In this document: positions 44,601 to 56,056 of the stretch, piece after piece
Layout: each line of letters starts with the position of its first letter
Position numbering within the stretch: position 1 is the first letter of the stretch
DNA from: Sabellastarte sp. h YS-2021
Lineage: Eukaryota; Annelida; Polychaeta; Sabellida; Sabellidae
DNA length: 64,000 nucleotides
Reading direction: 5' to 3'
Assembly (NCBI GenBank): GCA_964017235.1
Contig: OZ024928.1
Location: 84,439,566 to 84,503,565 of the forward strand
The notes under the pieces: generated by a model
Databases searched by the model: none
The model's input: only the letters and a program-made list of their open reading frames with translations
What the model was told of the DNA's origin: nothing
Translations under genes and position numbers: made by a program

Positions 44601-45977
44601 ATATGTTGTTCACCTACTTTTAGGTCAGCTATAACAGTGCAAAAATTCAGACATGTAGCTCATTGCATAGCTGAGTAATAGTTACTTTGAGGTTCTCACT
44701 CTTGAGTAAATCAGTTGTAACTTGAAAACTATTACATTTAGAGTATTTTGTTTAAATATGTTATTCATATAATTTTTGGTCAGCTATAACATAGTGAAAT
44801 TGCAGACCTTTATGTCATGGCATAGCTGAGCAATAGCTTCTTTCAGGTTCTCACTGTTGAGTAAATCATTGTATCCAACCTGTAGGAAATCATGGGCTGG
44901 GAATCTATTAATATGGTCCGATTTGACCTTGGAACCCTCCTTCAAGGTCAAATGAGGATAGCCAAACATAAAAGTGCTTATAACTCGCTTATTATTGGTC
45001 CTAGAGGTTGGAATGAAAACCAACCTATAGAAAATCATGAGCTGGGAATTTTTTGGTGTGGTCGGATTTCACCTTGGACCCCTCCTTCAAGGTCAAATGA
45101 GGATAGCCAAACTTTAAAGTGCTTATAACTCACTTATTATTGGTCCTAGAGGTTTCGAATGGAAAACCAACCTATAGAAAATCATGGGCTGGGAATCTTT
45201 TGGTGTGGTCGGATTTGACCTTAGACCCCTCCTTCCAGGTCAAACGAAGATAGCCAAACTTAAAGTGCTTATAACTCGCGTATTATTGGTCTTGGAGGTT
45301 TGGGATGGTAAACCAACATATAGGAAATCATGGGCTGGGATTCTTTTGGTGTGGTCAGATTTGACCTGGGACCCCTCCTTCAAGGTCAATTGAGGATAGC
45401 CAAACTTACAATTGCTTAGAACTCGCTTATTATTGGTCCTACAAGTTTGGGATGGTAAACAAGCTACAGGAAATCATGGGCTGGGAATTTTTTTGTGTGG
45501 TCGGATTTGACCTTGGACCCCCTCCTTCAAGGTCAAACAAGGATAGCCAAACTTAAAAAGTGCCTATGACTCACTTATTATTGGTCCGAGAGGTTTGGGA
45601 TCATGGTAAACCATCCTAAATTCTTTGGATGGGAATCTTTTGGTATGGTCAGATTTGACCTTTGGACCCCTTCTTCATGGTCGAACGAGGATATTGCATT
45701 TATAGTATTTCTTTAAATATTTTTAACCTACTTTTTACACTTAAACAATTACCTTGTTACTTTATTTCATAATACCATTTGCAGGGCACAACTTTTTTGT
45801 CCTTTTCTTCTGTCAGCTTCGGAATATCTTTCGAACATGCTGTTCAGTTACCATTTACTGTATTTCTGTACAGCCCTTTCCCTGATAATTATGCTTTCCT
45901 CTCATTATCACCATCACAAATCAAAAACATTCAGTCAGCTGACACAGTGCCCGTTCACGGGCACTCTCCTCTTGTTT
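41699..45977 (+). mobile_element. Palindrome-capped satellite element, copy 3, headless, head-to-tail with copy 2
   Basis: It starts without the cap and leader at AATAAATTTTTTTAATAATT, a position corresponding to about 4918 in copy 1. The 155-bp array (41770-44870), the 147-bp array and the tail (hairpin 45946-45965) follow. The distance from each landmark in copy 2's 3' part to that in copy 3 is 4279 bp, with nearly identical sequence. Confidence 0.62.
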
Positions 45978-48900
45978 AATAAATTTTTTTAATAATTTTT
46001 AATGCATTAAAATTCATGAAATCATGCACAAAATCATTTATAGCTTGAAAAGTGTTGCATTTAGAGCATTTTGGTAAAATATGTTATTCAGCTACTTTTT
46101 TCATAGCTACAATATGGTGAATAAGCTGGGTGCCTGTCTCAATAGCTAAGTGAGTAATAGCTACTTTTGGGCTTTTCAGTAACTTCCATCATGAGTAAAA
46201 TCACTTGTAACTTAAAAACTATTGCATTTAGAGAATTTCGTATAAATATGTTATTCAGCTACTTTTGGGTCAGCTATAACATAGTAAAATTTTAGACCTG
46301 TAGCTCATGGCATAGCTGAGTAATAGCTACTTTTAGGTTATCACTGTTGAGTAAATCGCTTATAACTTCAAAACTATTGCATTTAGAGAATTTCGTATAA
46401 ATATGTTATTCAGCTACTTTTGGGTCAGCTATAACATAGTAAAATTTCAGACCTGTAGCTCATGGCATAGCTGAGTAATAGCTACTTTTAGGTTATCACT
46501 GTTGAGTAAATCGCTTATAACTTGGAAACTATTGCATTTACAGTATTTTGTTTCAAATGTTATTCACCTATTTTGGGATCAGCTATAACATAGTGAAGTT
46601 TCAGATCTGTGGCTCATTGCATAGCTGAGTAATAGCTACTTTGAAGTTCTCACTATTGAGTAAATCACTTGTAACTTAAAACCTATTGCATTTAGAGAAT
46701 TTTGTATAAATATGTTATTCAGCTACTTTTGGGCCAGCTATAACATAGTGAAATTTCAGATCTGTAGGTCATGGCATGGCTGAGTAATAGCTACTTTGAA
46801 GTTCTCACTATTGAGTAAATCAGTTGTAATTGGAAAACTAATGCATTTAGACAATTTCGTATAAATATGTTATTCAGCTACTTTTGGGTCAGCTATAACA
46901 TAGTAAAATTTCAGACCTGTAGCTCATGGCATAGCTGAGTAATAGCTACTTTTAGGTCATCACTATTGAGTAAATCAGTTGTAACTTGAAAACTATTGCA
47001 TTTACAGTATTTTGCTTAAACATGTTGTTCACCTACTTTTGGGTCAGCTATAACATAGTGAAATTTCAGACCTGTACCTCATTGCATAGCTGAGTAATAA
47101 CTACTTTGAGGTTCTCACTATTGAGTAAATCAGTTGTAATTGCAAAATTATTGCATTTAGAGAATTTAGTATAAATATGTTATTCAGCTACTTTTGGGTC
47201 AGCTATAACATAGTAAAATTTCAGACCTGTAGCTCATGGCATAGCTGAGTAATAGCTACTTTTAGGTCATCACTATTGAGTAAATCAGTTGTAACTTGAA
47301 AACTATTGCATGTACAGTATTTTGCTTAAATATATTGTTCACCTACTTTTGGGTCAGCTATAACATAGTAAAATTTCAAACCTGTAGCTCATGGCATAGC
47401 TAAGTAATAGCTACTTTGAGGTTATCACTGTTGAGTAAATCGCTTATAACTTGGAAATTATTGCATTTAGAGTATTTTGTTTCAATATGTTATTCACCTA
47501 TTTTGGGGTCAGCTATAACATAGTGAAGTTCCAGACCTGTGACTCATTGCATAGCTGAGTAATAGCTACTTTGAAGTTCTCAATGTTGAGTAAATCACTT
47601 ATAATTTGAAAACTATTGCATTTAGAGAATTTAGTATAAATATGTTATTCAGCTACTTTTGGGTCAGCTATAACATAGTAAAATTTCAGACCTGTAGCTC
47701 ATGGCATAGCTGAGTAATAGCTACTTTTAGGTTATCACTGTTGAGTAAATCACTTATAACTTGGAAACTATTGCATTTAGAGTATTTTGTTGCAATATGT
47801 TATTCACCTATTTTGGGGTCAGCTATAACATAGTGAAGTTCCAGACCTGTGGCTCATTGCATAGCCTAGTAATAGCTACTTTGAAGTTCTCACTGTTGAG
47901 TAAATCAGTTGTAATTGGAAAACTATTGCCTTTACAGAAATTTGTGCAAATATGTTATTCAGCTACTTTTGGGTCAGCTATAACATAGTGAAATTACAGA
48001 CCTGTAGCTCATGGCACAACTGAGCAATAGCTATTCTCAGGCACTGACTGTTGAGTAAATCGGCTATAACTTGAAAAATATTGCATTTGGAGTATTTTGT
48101 TAAAATATATTGTTCACCTACTTTTGGGTTAGCTATAACATAGTGAAATTACAGACCTATAGCTCATGGCATAGCGGAGCAATAGCTATTTTCAGGTTCT
48201 CACTATTGAGTAAATCAGTTGTAACTTGAAAACTATTGCATTTACAGTATTTTGCTTAAATATGTTGTTCACCTACTTTTAGGTCAGCTATAACAGAGCA
48301 AAAATTCAGACATGTAGCTCATTGCATAGCTGAGTAATAGTTACTTTGAGGTTCTCACTCTTGAGTAAATCAGTTGTAACTTGAAAACTATTACATTTAG
48401 AGTATTTTGTTAAATATGTTATTCACAGACGTTTTGGTCAGCTATAACATAGTGAAATTGCAGACCTCTATGTCATGGCATAGCTGAGCAATAGCTTCTT
48501 TCAGGTTCTCACTGTTGAGTAAATCATTGTATCCAACCTGTAGGAAATCATGGGCTGGGAATCTGTTAATATGGTCCGATTTGACCTTGGAACCCTCCTT
48601 CAAGGTCAAATGAGGATAGCCAAACATAAAAGTGCTTATAACTCGCTTATTATTGGTCCTAGAGGTTTGGAATGAAAACCAACCTATAGAAAATCATGAG
48701 CTGGGAATTTTTTGGTGTGGTCGGATTTCACCTTGGACCCCTCCTTCCAGGTCAAACGAGGATAGCCAAACTTAAAGTGCTTATAACTCGCGTATTATTG
48801 GTCTTGGAGGTTTGGGATGGTAAACCCACATATAGGAAATCATGGGCTGGGATTCTTTTGGTGTGGTCAGATTTGACCTGGGACCCCTCCTTCAAGGTCA

Positions 48901-49398
48901 ATTGAGGATAGCCAAACTTACAATTGCTTATAACTCGCTTATTATTGGTCCTACAGGTTTGGGATGGTAAACAAGCTACAGGAAATCATGGGCTGGGAAT
49001 TTTTTTGTGTGGTCGGATTTGACCTTAGACCCCTCCGTCAAGGTCAAACAAGGATAGCCAAACTTAAAAAGTGCCTATGACTCACTTATTATTGGTCCGA
49101 GAGGTTTGGGATGGTAAACCATCCTAAATTCTTTGGCTGGGAATCTTTTGGTATGGTCAGATTTGACCTTTGGATCCCTTCTTCATGGTCGAACGAGGAT
49201 ATTGCATTTATAGTATTTCTTTAAATATTTTTAACCTACTTTTTACACTTAAACAATTACCTTGTTACTTTATTTCATAATACCATTTGCAGGGCACAAC
49301 TTTTTTGTCCTTTTCTTCTGTCAGCTTTGGAATATCTTTCGAACATGCTGTTCAGTTACCATTTACTGTATTTCTGTACAGCCCTTTCCCTGATAATT
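45978..49398 (+). mobile_element. Palindrome-capped satellite element, copy 4, headless and 3'-truncated
   Basis: It begins at the same internal point as copy 3. Its 155-bp array (46040-48530) has fewer monomers. Its tail stops at CCCTGATAATT, where another hairpin element begins at 49399. The terminal hairpin is therefore missing. Confidence 0.6.
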
Positions 49399-52300
49399 AA
49401 GCGTCCCTTGAAAAGGGGACGCTTATTGGTTTCGCCCCCGGTTTTCAGTCAGCCGCCGCCGCCGCCGCATTATCGTCTCCCTTGAATATCTCCCTTGTTA
49501 TTAGGCCTATCCAAATGATATGTGGCAGTGTTCTTCTATAGGCGTGGGGAAATTTTTTGACAGGCATAAATTTGACCTTTGACCTTTATCAAGGTCACAT
49601 TATCAAAAATTCAAAAAAAAATTTACTTCCTTTTCACTAGATTTCCTCAGAAAGTACTGCGTGTGGGTCAACCAAATTTGGTATGCACATTCCTGAGGGA
49701 AGAATCTAGGCGCCAGTCGATATTGGGATCAGTCGGGCCATAATTGACCGATTGACGGGCGATTGATTATAACTTCATAAAAATTTTGCTAAGATTAAGC
49801 CTTGAACTCGCTTATTATTGGTCGTAGAGGTTTGGGATGGTATACCAACATATAGGAAATCATGTGCTGGGAATCTTCTGGTGTGGTCAGATTTGACCTT
49901 GGGCCCCTCGTTCAAGGTCAAGCGAGGATAGGCAAAGTTTAAAGTGCTTATAACTCGCTTATTATTGGTCCTAGAGGTTTGGGATGGTATACTAACCAAC
50001 ATATAGGAAACCATGGGCTGGGAATCTTTTGGTGTGGTCAGATTTGACCTTGGACGTCTCCTTCAAGGTCAAACGAGGATAGGCAAACTGAAAAGTGCTT
50101 ATAACTCGCTTGTTATTAGTCCTAGAGGTTTGGGATGGTATACCAACATATAGGAAATCATGTGCTGGGAATCTTCTGGTGTGGTCGCATTTGACCTTGG
50201 GCCCCCCCTTCAAGGTCAAACGAGCATAGCCAAACTTAAAAGTGCTTATAACTCGCTTATTATTGGTCCTAGAGCTTTGGGATGGTATACCAACATGTAG
50301 GAAATCATGGGCTGGGAATCTTCTGGTGTGGTCGGATTTGACCTTGGGCCTCTCGTTCAAGGTCAAATGAGGATAGCCAGACATAAAAATGCTTATAACT
50401 CGCTTATTATTGGTCCTAGAGCTTTGGGATGGTATACCAACATATAGGAAATCATGGGCTGGGAATCTTTTGGTGTGGTTGGATTTGACCTTGGGCCTCT
50501 CGTTCAAGGTCAAACGAGGATAGCCAAACTTAAAAGTGCTTATAACTCGCTTATTATTGGTCCTAGAGGTTTGGGATGGTATACCGACATATAGGAAATC
50601 ATGGGCTGGGAATCTTCTTGTGTGGTCGGATTTGACCTTGGGCCTCTCCTTCAAGGTCAACGAGGATAGCCAAACATAAAAATGCTTATAACTTGCTTAT
50701 TATTGGTCCTAGAGCTTTGGGATGGTATACCAACATGTAGGAAATCATGGGCTGAGAATCTTCTGGTGTGGTTGGATTTGACCTTGGGCCTCTTGTTCAA
50801 GGTCAAATGAGGATAGCCAAACTTAAAAGTGCTTATAACTCGCTTATTATTGGTCCTAGAGGTTTGGGATGGTATACCGACATGTAGAAAATCATGGGCT
50901 GGGAATCTTCTGGTGTGGTTGCATTTGACCTTGGGCCCCTCCTTCAAGGTCAAACGAGCATAGGCAAAGTTTAAAGTGCTTATAACTCGCTTATTATTGG
51001 TCCTAGAGGTTTGGGATGGTATACCAACATATAGGAAATCATGTGCGGGGAATCTTCTGGTGTGGTCGGATTTGACCTTGGGCCCATCCTTCAAGGTCAA
51101 ACGAGGATAGCCAAACTTAAAAGTCCTTATAACTCGCTTATTATTGGTCGTAGAGCTTTGGAATGGTATACCGACATATAGGAAATCATGTGCTGGGAAT
51201 CTTCTGGTGTGGTCGCATTTGACCTTGGGCCCATCCTTCAAGGTCAAACGAGGATAGCCAAACTTAAAAGTACTTATAACTCGCTTATTATTGGTCGTAG
51301 AGCTTTGGGATGGTATACCTACATATAGGAAATCATGTGCTGGGAATCTTCTGGTGTGGTTGGATTTGACCTTGGGCCTCTCCTTCAAGGTCAAATGAGG
51401 ATAGCCAAACTTAAAAGTGCTTATAACTCGCTTATTATTGGTCGTAGAGCTTTGGGATGGTATACCTACATATAGGAAATCATGTGCTGGGAATCTTCTG
51501 GTGTGGTCGCATTTGACCTTGGGCCCATCCTTCAAGGTCAAACGAGGATAGCCAAACTTAAAAGTGCTTATAACTCGCTTATTATTGGTCGTAGAGCTTT
51601 GGGATGGTATACCTACATATAGGAAATCATGTGCTGGGAATCTTCTGATGTGGTCGGATTTGACCTTGGGCCTCTCGTTCAAGGTCAAACGAGGATAGCC
51701 AAACTTAAAAGTGCTTATAACTCGCTAATTATTGGTCGTAGAGCTTTGGGATGGTATACCGACATATAGGAAATCGTGCTGGGAATCATCTGGTGTGGTT
51801 GCATTTGACCTTGTGCCTCTCGTTCAAGGTCAAACAAGGATAGCCAAACTTAAAAGTGCTTATAACTCGCTTATTATTGGTCGTAGAGCTTTGGGATGGT
51901 AGACCAACATATAGGAAATCATGTGCAGGGAATCTTCTGGTGTGGTCAGATTTGACCTTGGGCCCCTCCTTCAAGGTCAACCGTGGATAGGCAAAGTTTA
52001 AAGTGCTTATAACTCGCTTATTATTGGTCCTAGAGGTTTGGGATGGTATACCAATATGTAGGAAACCATGGGCTGGGAATCTTTTGGTGTGGTCAGATTT
52101 GACCTTGGGCCTCTCCTTCAAGGTCAAACGAGGATAGCCAAACTGAAAAGTGCTTATAACTCGCTTATTATTAGTCCTAGAGGTTTCGGATGGTATACCA
52201 ACATGTAGGAAATCATGTGCTGGGAATCTTCTGGTGTGGTCGCATTTGACCTTGGGCCCCCCCTTCAAGGTCAAACGAGGATAGACAAACTTAAAAGTGC

Positions 52301-52890
52301 TTATAACTCGCTTATTATTGGTCGTAGAGCTTTGGGATGGTATACCAACATATAGGAAATCATGGGCTGGGAATCTTTTGGTGTGGTCGGATATGACCTT
52401 GGGCCCCTCCTTCAAGGTCAAATGAGGATAGCCAAACATAAAAATGCCCATAACTCGCTTATTATTGGTCCTAGAGCTTTGGGATGGTAAACCAACATGT
52501 AGGAAATCATTGGCTGGGAACCTTCTGGTGTGGTCGGATTTGAGCTTGGGCCCCACGTTCAAGGTCAAACGAGCATAGCCAAACTTAAAGGTGATTAGAA
52601 CTCGCTTATTATTGGTCCTAGAGGTTTAGGATGGTATTCCAGCATATAGGAAATCATGGGCTGGGAACCTTCTGGTGTGGTCGCATTTGACTTGGGCCTC
52701 TAATTCAAGGTGAAATGAGCATAGCCAAGCTTAAAAGTGGTTATAACTCGCTTATTATTGGTCCTACAGGTTTGTGATGGTATACCAGCATATAGGAAAT
52801 CATGTGCTGGGAATCTTCTGGTGTGGTCGTATTTGACCTTGGGCCTCTCGTTTAAGGTCAAACGAGCATAACCAAACTTAAAGGTCATAG
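49399..52890 (+). mobile_element. Hairpin-capped satellite element (AAGYGTCCC family), copy 2, 3' end unclear
   Basis: The cap is AAGCGTCCC (49399-49407) with GGGACGCTT (49416-49424). A (GCC)n tract near 49450 and a leader with TGACCTTTGACCT (49573-49585) and TCAAGGTCA (49589-49597) follow, then a long 147-bp array. No matching 3' subterminal repeat was found. The cap is like that at 11974, and both lie after ATAATT. Confidence 0.5.
49790..52890. repeat. 147-bp satellite array (about 21 copies)
   Basis: Units of CTCGCTTATTATTGGTC, TTTGGGATGGTATACCAACA, AGGAAATCATGGGCTGGGAA and TTTGACCTTGGGCC...TTCAAGGTCAAAC repeat about every 147 bp. Because 147 is 49 codons, the minus strand stays open through many units (222, 343 and 260 codon stretches between 49992 and 52568). 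These frames have no ATG context, domain or codon signature that I recognise, and I treat them as satellite frames. The right end is more diverged. Confidence 0.93.
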
Positions 52891-53022
52891 GAAACATTTT
52901 TCACAAAAATTATGAAGTTAACTTCATTCAGTAGACAAACAACCTATAAGAATGAAAATGTGGTTTATTTTAAGAAATATATGGTACAAGAGCCATAAAT
53001 AGCATTATAAAAATAAATATCA
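52891..53022. other. Unique sequence
   Basis: Short AT-rich stretch between satellite array and SINE. No feature seen. Confidence 0.5.
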
Positions 53023-53037
53023 CGAACGTGGAGTAAA

Positions 53038-53228
53038 TTTATTTATTTGTTGCTTTACGTCGCGTTCAACAGCCAGGGTCATATCGCGACGGGTAGTTTA
53101 CAGGTGGAGGAAACCAGTGCATAGTGCACTGTAAACCACCGGGCATCGGCAAGTAACTACCAACTTTCCAACATGAAGTGCCCGGCCCGAGATTCGAACC
53201 GGCGGCCACAGAGGTTGGAGGCGAGAAC
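53038..53228 (-). mobile_element. tRNA-derived SINE, 5'-truncated
   Basis: Same family as 20037-20253. On the minus strand it lacks the first ~27 nt with the A box but keeps GGTTCGAATC (B box), the body and the tail. CGAACGTGGAGTAAA (53023-53037) and CGAACATGGAGTAAA (53229-53243) form a 15-bp target duplication. 5' truncation with a target duplication is typical of target-primed reverse transcription. Confidence 0.88.
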
Positions 53229-53243
53229 CGAACATGGAGTAAA

Positions 53244-53725
53244 AAGTGGACATATTGTTTTTCTCGTAGTAGATGATTGATGACGTCACAGGTTCATAAT
53301 GAAGTTCTGTGTAGTTGGAGATATAGTGTATATATTGACAAACTGAAGGAAGATAACATTTTCCTTTGCCACAAAAGCTCACTAGCCTCTATTTTTTCTA
53401 GATGCTGTTTTTTTCTCAAGTTTTACCTAACTTTTAACCACTGACAGTTCTAACAAACACAGATATACTGTAAGTAGGCTTGTCTTGGAATGCAGAAAGC
53501 GTAAACATATGTATGAGATTTTGCCTCCTTCCATCATTTTTTTCCAGGTTTTTAAACTGTGATGGGAAAGTAGCCTTTCAAGTTAGATAAATTTACACAA
53601 AACTAAGAATCTCTTGATAAATTCAAAAGTGGTCATTTGAACTTACTGGATACTGTTTTTTTTGCCTTTAATAACCCGCATTTCTATCAAGAAAAGGCAT
53701 GATGTAAAGTGAAATCTAAATACAC
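53244..53725. other. Unique sequence, no gene seen
   Basis: AT-rich DNA with no exon recognised. DIRS-B begins at its right edge. Confidence 0.5.
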
Positions 53726-53735
53726 ATTTTATTGC

Positions 53736-53918
53736 GTTAATACATCCTATCCAATGGACAATTGCTTTACCGGTCGGCACGACCGGTCCCGCCAAACGAC
53801 AGAAAAGTCATTCTGTATAAAATACCGGCAGGACCGGTCACAGAGTGTACATTCGCCAGGTGTCGCCTCGTGCATACTTCCTGTCTAGACAGAATGACGT
53901 CACGGCGTCTTTTTCGTT
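53736..53918 (+). repeat. DIRS-B left inverted terminal repeat
   Basis: It starts GTTAATACATCCTATCC and ends GGCGTCTTTTTCGTT. It contains several ACCGGT hexamers. It is inverted-complementary to 59821-60001 with rare differences and a short indel near the outer end. Confidence 0.92.
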
Positions 53919-54040
53919 TGGCGCGAGAGTGTACGGACGTGTTTTTTGCAGTGTGTGTGTAACGTTAGAATTTTAAAGACTACTACCAACTTTCATTTTA
54001 TTTTACTCTATAAAGAATATTTATTGCTTCTGGAGTTGTT

Positions 54041-56056
54041 ATGGCGTCCCCTGGACAAAAGAGAGGGTCGTGTGGCCATGTTATGGCTCTGTTTGATTCA
54101 CATCTTAAATGTGCACGCTGCCGTGATAAGGGCATTGGTGACGACCTTTGTGTTAAGAAGAAACAGTGCCAGATTTGTGACAATCTATCTGAACAACAGA
54201 AGCTACAGTTGGCCACCCCTACCTACAGGGTGAGAAAAGAACTTCAGAAGAAATCTAGCTCTCCCTCCCATTCCGTAGACCCAGCTGACGTTACTGTTAT
54301 ACAGAAGGTTGAGAGCAAGGGCGACGTTAGTGATAGAGGCGAAACTCCCAGTAAAAAGGCCAAAAAGTCCTCTCACAAGTCCCCTACCAAGAAGAAACCC
54401 AGCAAAACGCCTGTTGATTTCCAGTCTGACCTGAAATGTATGGACGATAAGTGGTCAGAGCGTTTTGCCCGCCTTGAGGCGTTATTCCTTGCAAAGAGCT
54501 TCCAAGTTCCGGTTGAACCGGTCAAGGGTACAGAAGTAGTGGTTTCTGATAGGCCTTTCATTCCACCTGACCAGTCTACTAGTGTTACCGGTGAGAAGCA
54601 GCTTCCCGGTGCAGCCAGCAAGAAAGATGTTGTGACAGCCACCCGACCTGTTGAGGTCCCCGGTACTGTGCTGGCCACCCAGCCTGTTGAGGCTCCTGGT
54701 GCTGCACCCGTTCATCTGACTGAGCAGACGTCTAATCTCCCTGCAGCAGTGCACAGACCCGAGGTCCAGCCCCCAGGTCCTGCTGCTCAACCGGTTACAT
54801 CTCTCTCTCAACAATCCAGCTCTTTAACCGGTACTACAGTTCCCCTTGAGGAACCGGAAATGCTTACGGATCACCTTAGTGACAGGCCGTCCAGTTTGGC
54901 TGATGAGGGTGAAATTTCTGACTTGGGTTCTACAGGTCAAGATCATGAGGATTTCTCTGAGGTGGATCAAGAGCTTACTGCTGAGCAGAATTATAGGGAA
55001 ACGTTGAGAGGTGTTAGGTCCTTCATGGCTTGGAATGACATTCCGGAATTTGATTCCTCATCTGGCTCACAGGATGACAACCCCTTTACCGGGTCAAAAG
55101 TTTCTCACACCGGAAAGGTATCTGTGAAAGTTCCGGTTGATGAATGGTTATGCAGGAAAATGGAGAAGCTCAACATAACCATTCAAGAAGGATACCCATC
55201 ACGTACTTCTGAAAATGCAGGACTATCTAGAGACCAGTTTGTTAAACCACCTAAGACTCTGAGATGGTACAACATGCATTGTGAAAAGAAAGATTTTTCC
55301 CGGTCAAAAGTTTATAATTGGACTAATGAACCGGCCAGATTAAACAGTACTTTCTCCAGAATAGCAAACAGATCTCTGCCTTCTGCACCGGCTTCTAGAC
55401 CCGTATCCCAGGACAGTTTAAGGAAGTGGGAACGTGCTGCACGTGATCAATCATATATGTGTAATCAAGCTGCAGCTTTTAGCCGGTGTCTCACCAAGGT
55501 TCAAGACAATATGGTGGCTCAGTTAAAGTTAATCCAAAGTGTAACTTCCAAAGGGAAATCTGCTTCAAAGATCACCCAAGCTGCTGACGAATTGGACTTC
55601 TTAGTTACTTTCAATCGCAGCATCACACAAGCAATGGCTCGTACCATGCAAGATTTGTCAGAGGGGGTGTTTGTTAATGTGGCCAACTTGACACTTGCGA
55701 GACGTGACAGCTATCTGGATTTTCTCAAGATTGGCATAAAGCAAGATACCTTAACTTCTCTGAGAACTGCCCCACTTCATCTCAGTGCTTTGTTCCCCGA
55801 CCACATTATCTCCAAAGCTGAGGAAGAAATCAGACATTTCGAGGACAAACGTACTGCTGGCCCCTCTCAGAGGAAACCCCAACGTTTCCACCCGTACTCC
55901 CAGCCTCAGAGGCAACAGCAAGATACGAACCGGAAACAGGGTCTACCAGCTTGGAAACAACTGGGAAACAGAAGGCGTGGTCAGAGATCCCACCGGGGCA
56001 GGGGTGCCTGTTCATTTGTCCCACGACCTGCCAAGACACAGAAGCAATATAAATGA
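54041..56056 (+). CDS. DIRS-B gag-like protein (671 aa)
   Basis: Putative structural protein, longer than that of DIRS-A. The ATG at 54041 is the first in frame after the ITR. The N-terminal Cys/His cluster is C11, H13, H21, C24, C27, C37, C43, C46, and D-S-H-L-K-C-A-R-C-R matches the DIRS-A core. A long Pro/Thr/Val-rich linker (about 130-290) follows, an acidic patch (about 285-320), and a C-terminal helical part with L-A-R-R-D-S-Y and S-L-R-T-A-P-L. The tail is Arg/Gln-rich. It ends at UGA followed by C, with the recombinase frame continuing in phase. Confidence 0.85.
   Translation: MASPGQKRGSCGHVMALFDSHLKCARCRDKGIGDDLCVKKKQCQICDNLSEQQKLQLATPTYRVRKELQKKSSSPSHSVDPADVTVIQKVESKGDVSDRGETPSKKAKKSSHKSPTKKKPSKTPVDFQSDLKCMDDKWSERFARLEALFLAKSFQVPVEPVKGTEVVVSDRPFIPPDQSTSVTGEKQLPGAASKKDVVTATRPVEVPGTVLATQPVEAPGAAPVHLTEQTSNLPAAVHRPEVQPPGPAAQPVTSLSQQSSSLTGTTVPLEEPEMLTDHLSDRPSSLADEGEISDLGSTGQDHEDFSEVDQELTAEQNYRETLRGVRSFMAWNDIPEFDSSSGSQDDNPFTGSKVSHTGKVSVKVPVDEWLCRKMEKLNITIQEGYPSRTSENAGLSRDQFVKPPKTLRWYNMHCEKKDFSRSKVYNWTNEPARLNSTFSRIANRSLPSAPASRPVSQDSLRKWERAARDQSYMCNQAAAFSRCLTKVQDNMVAQLKLIQSVTSKGKSASKITQAADELDFLVTFNRSITQAMARTMQDLSEGVFVNVANLTLARRDSYLDFLKIGIKQDTLTSLRTAPLHLSALFPDHIISKAEEEIRHFEDKRTAGPSQRKPQRFHPYSQPQRQQQDTNRKQGLPAWKQLGNRRRGQRSHRGRGACSFVPRPAKTQKQYK

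Noticed and set aside
54373-54814. Minus-strand ORFs inside DIRS-B gag
   Set aside because: Antisense shadows of a long, well-supported coding frame.
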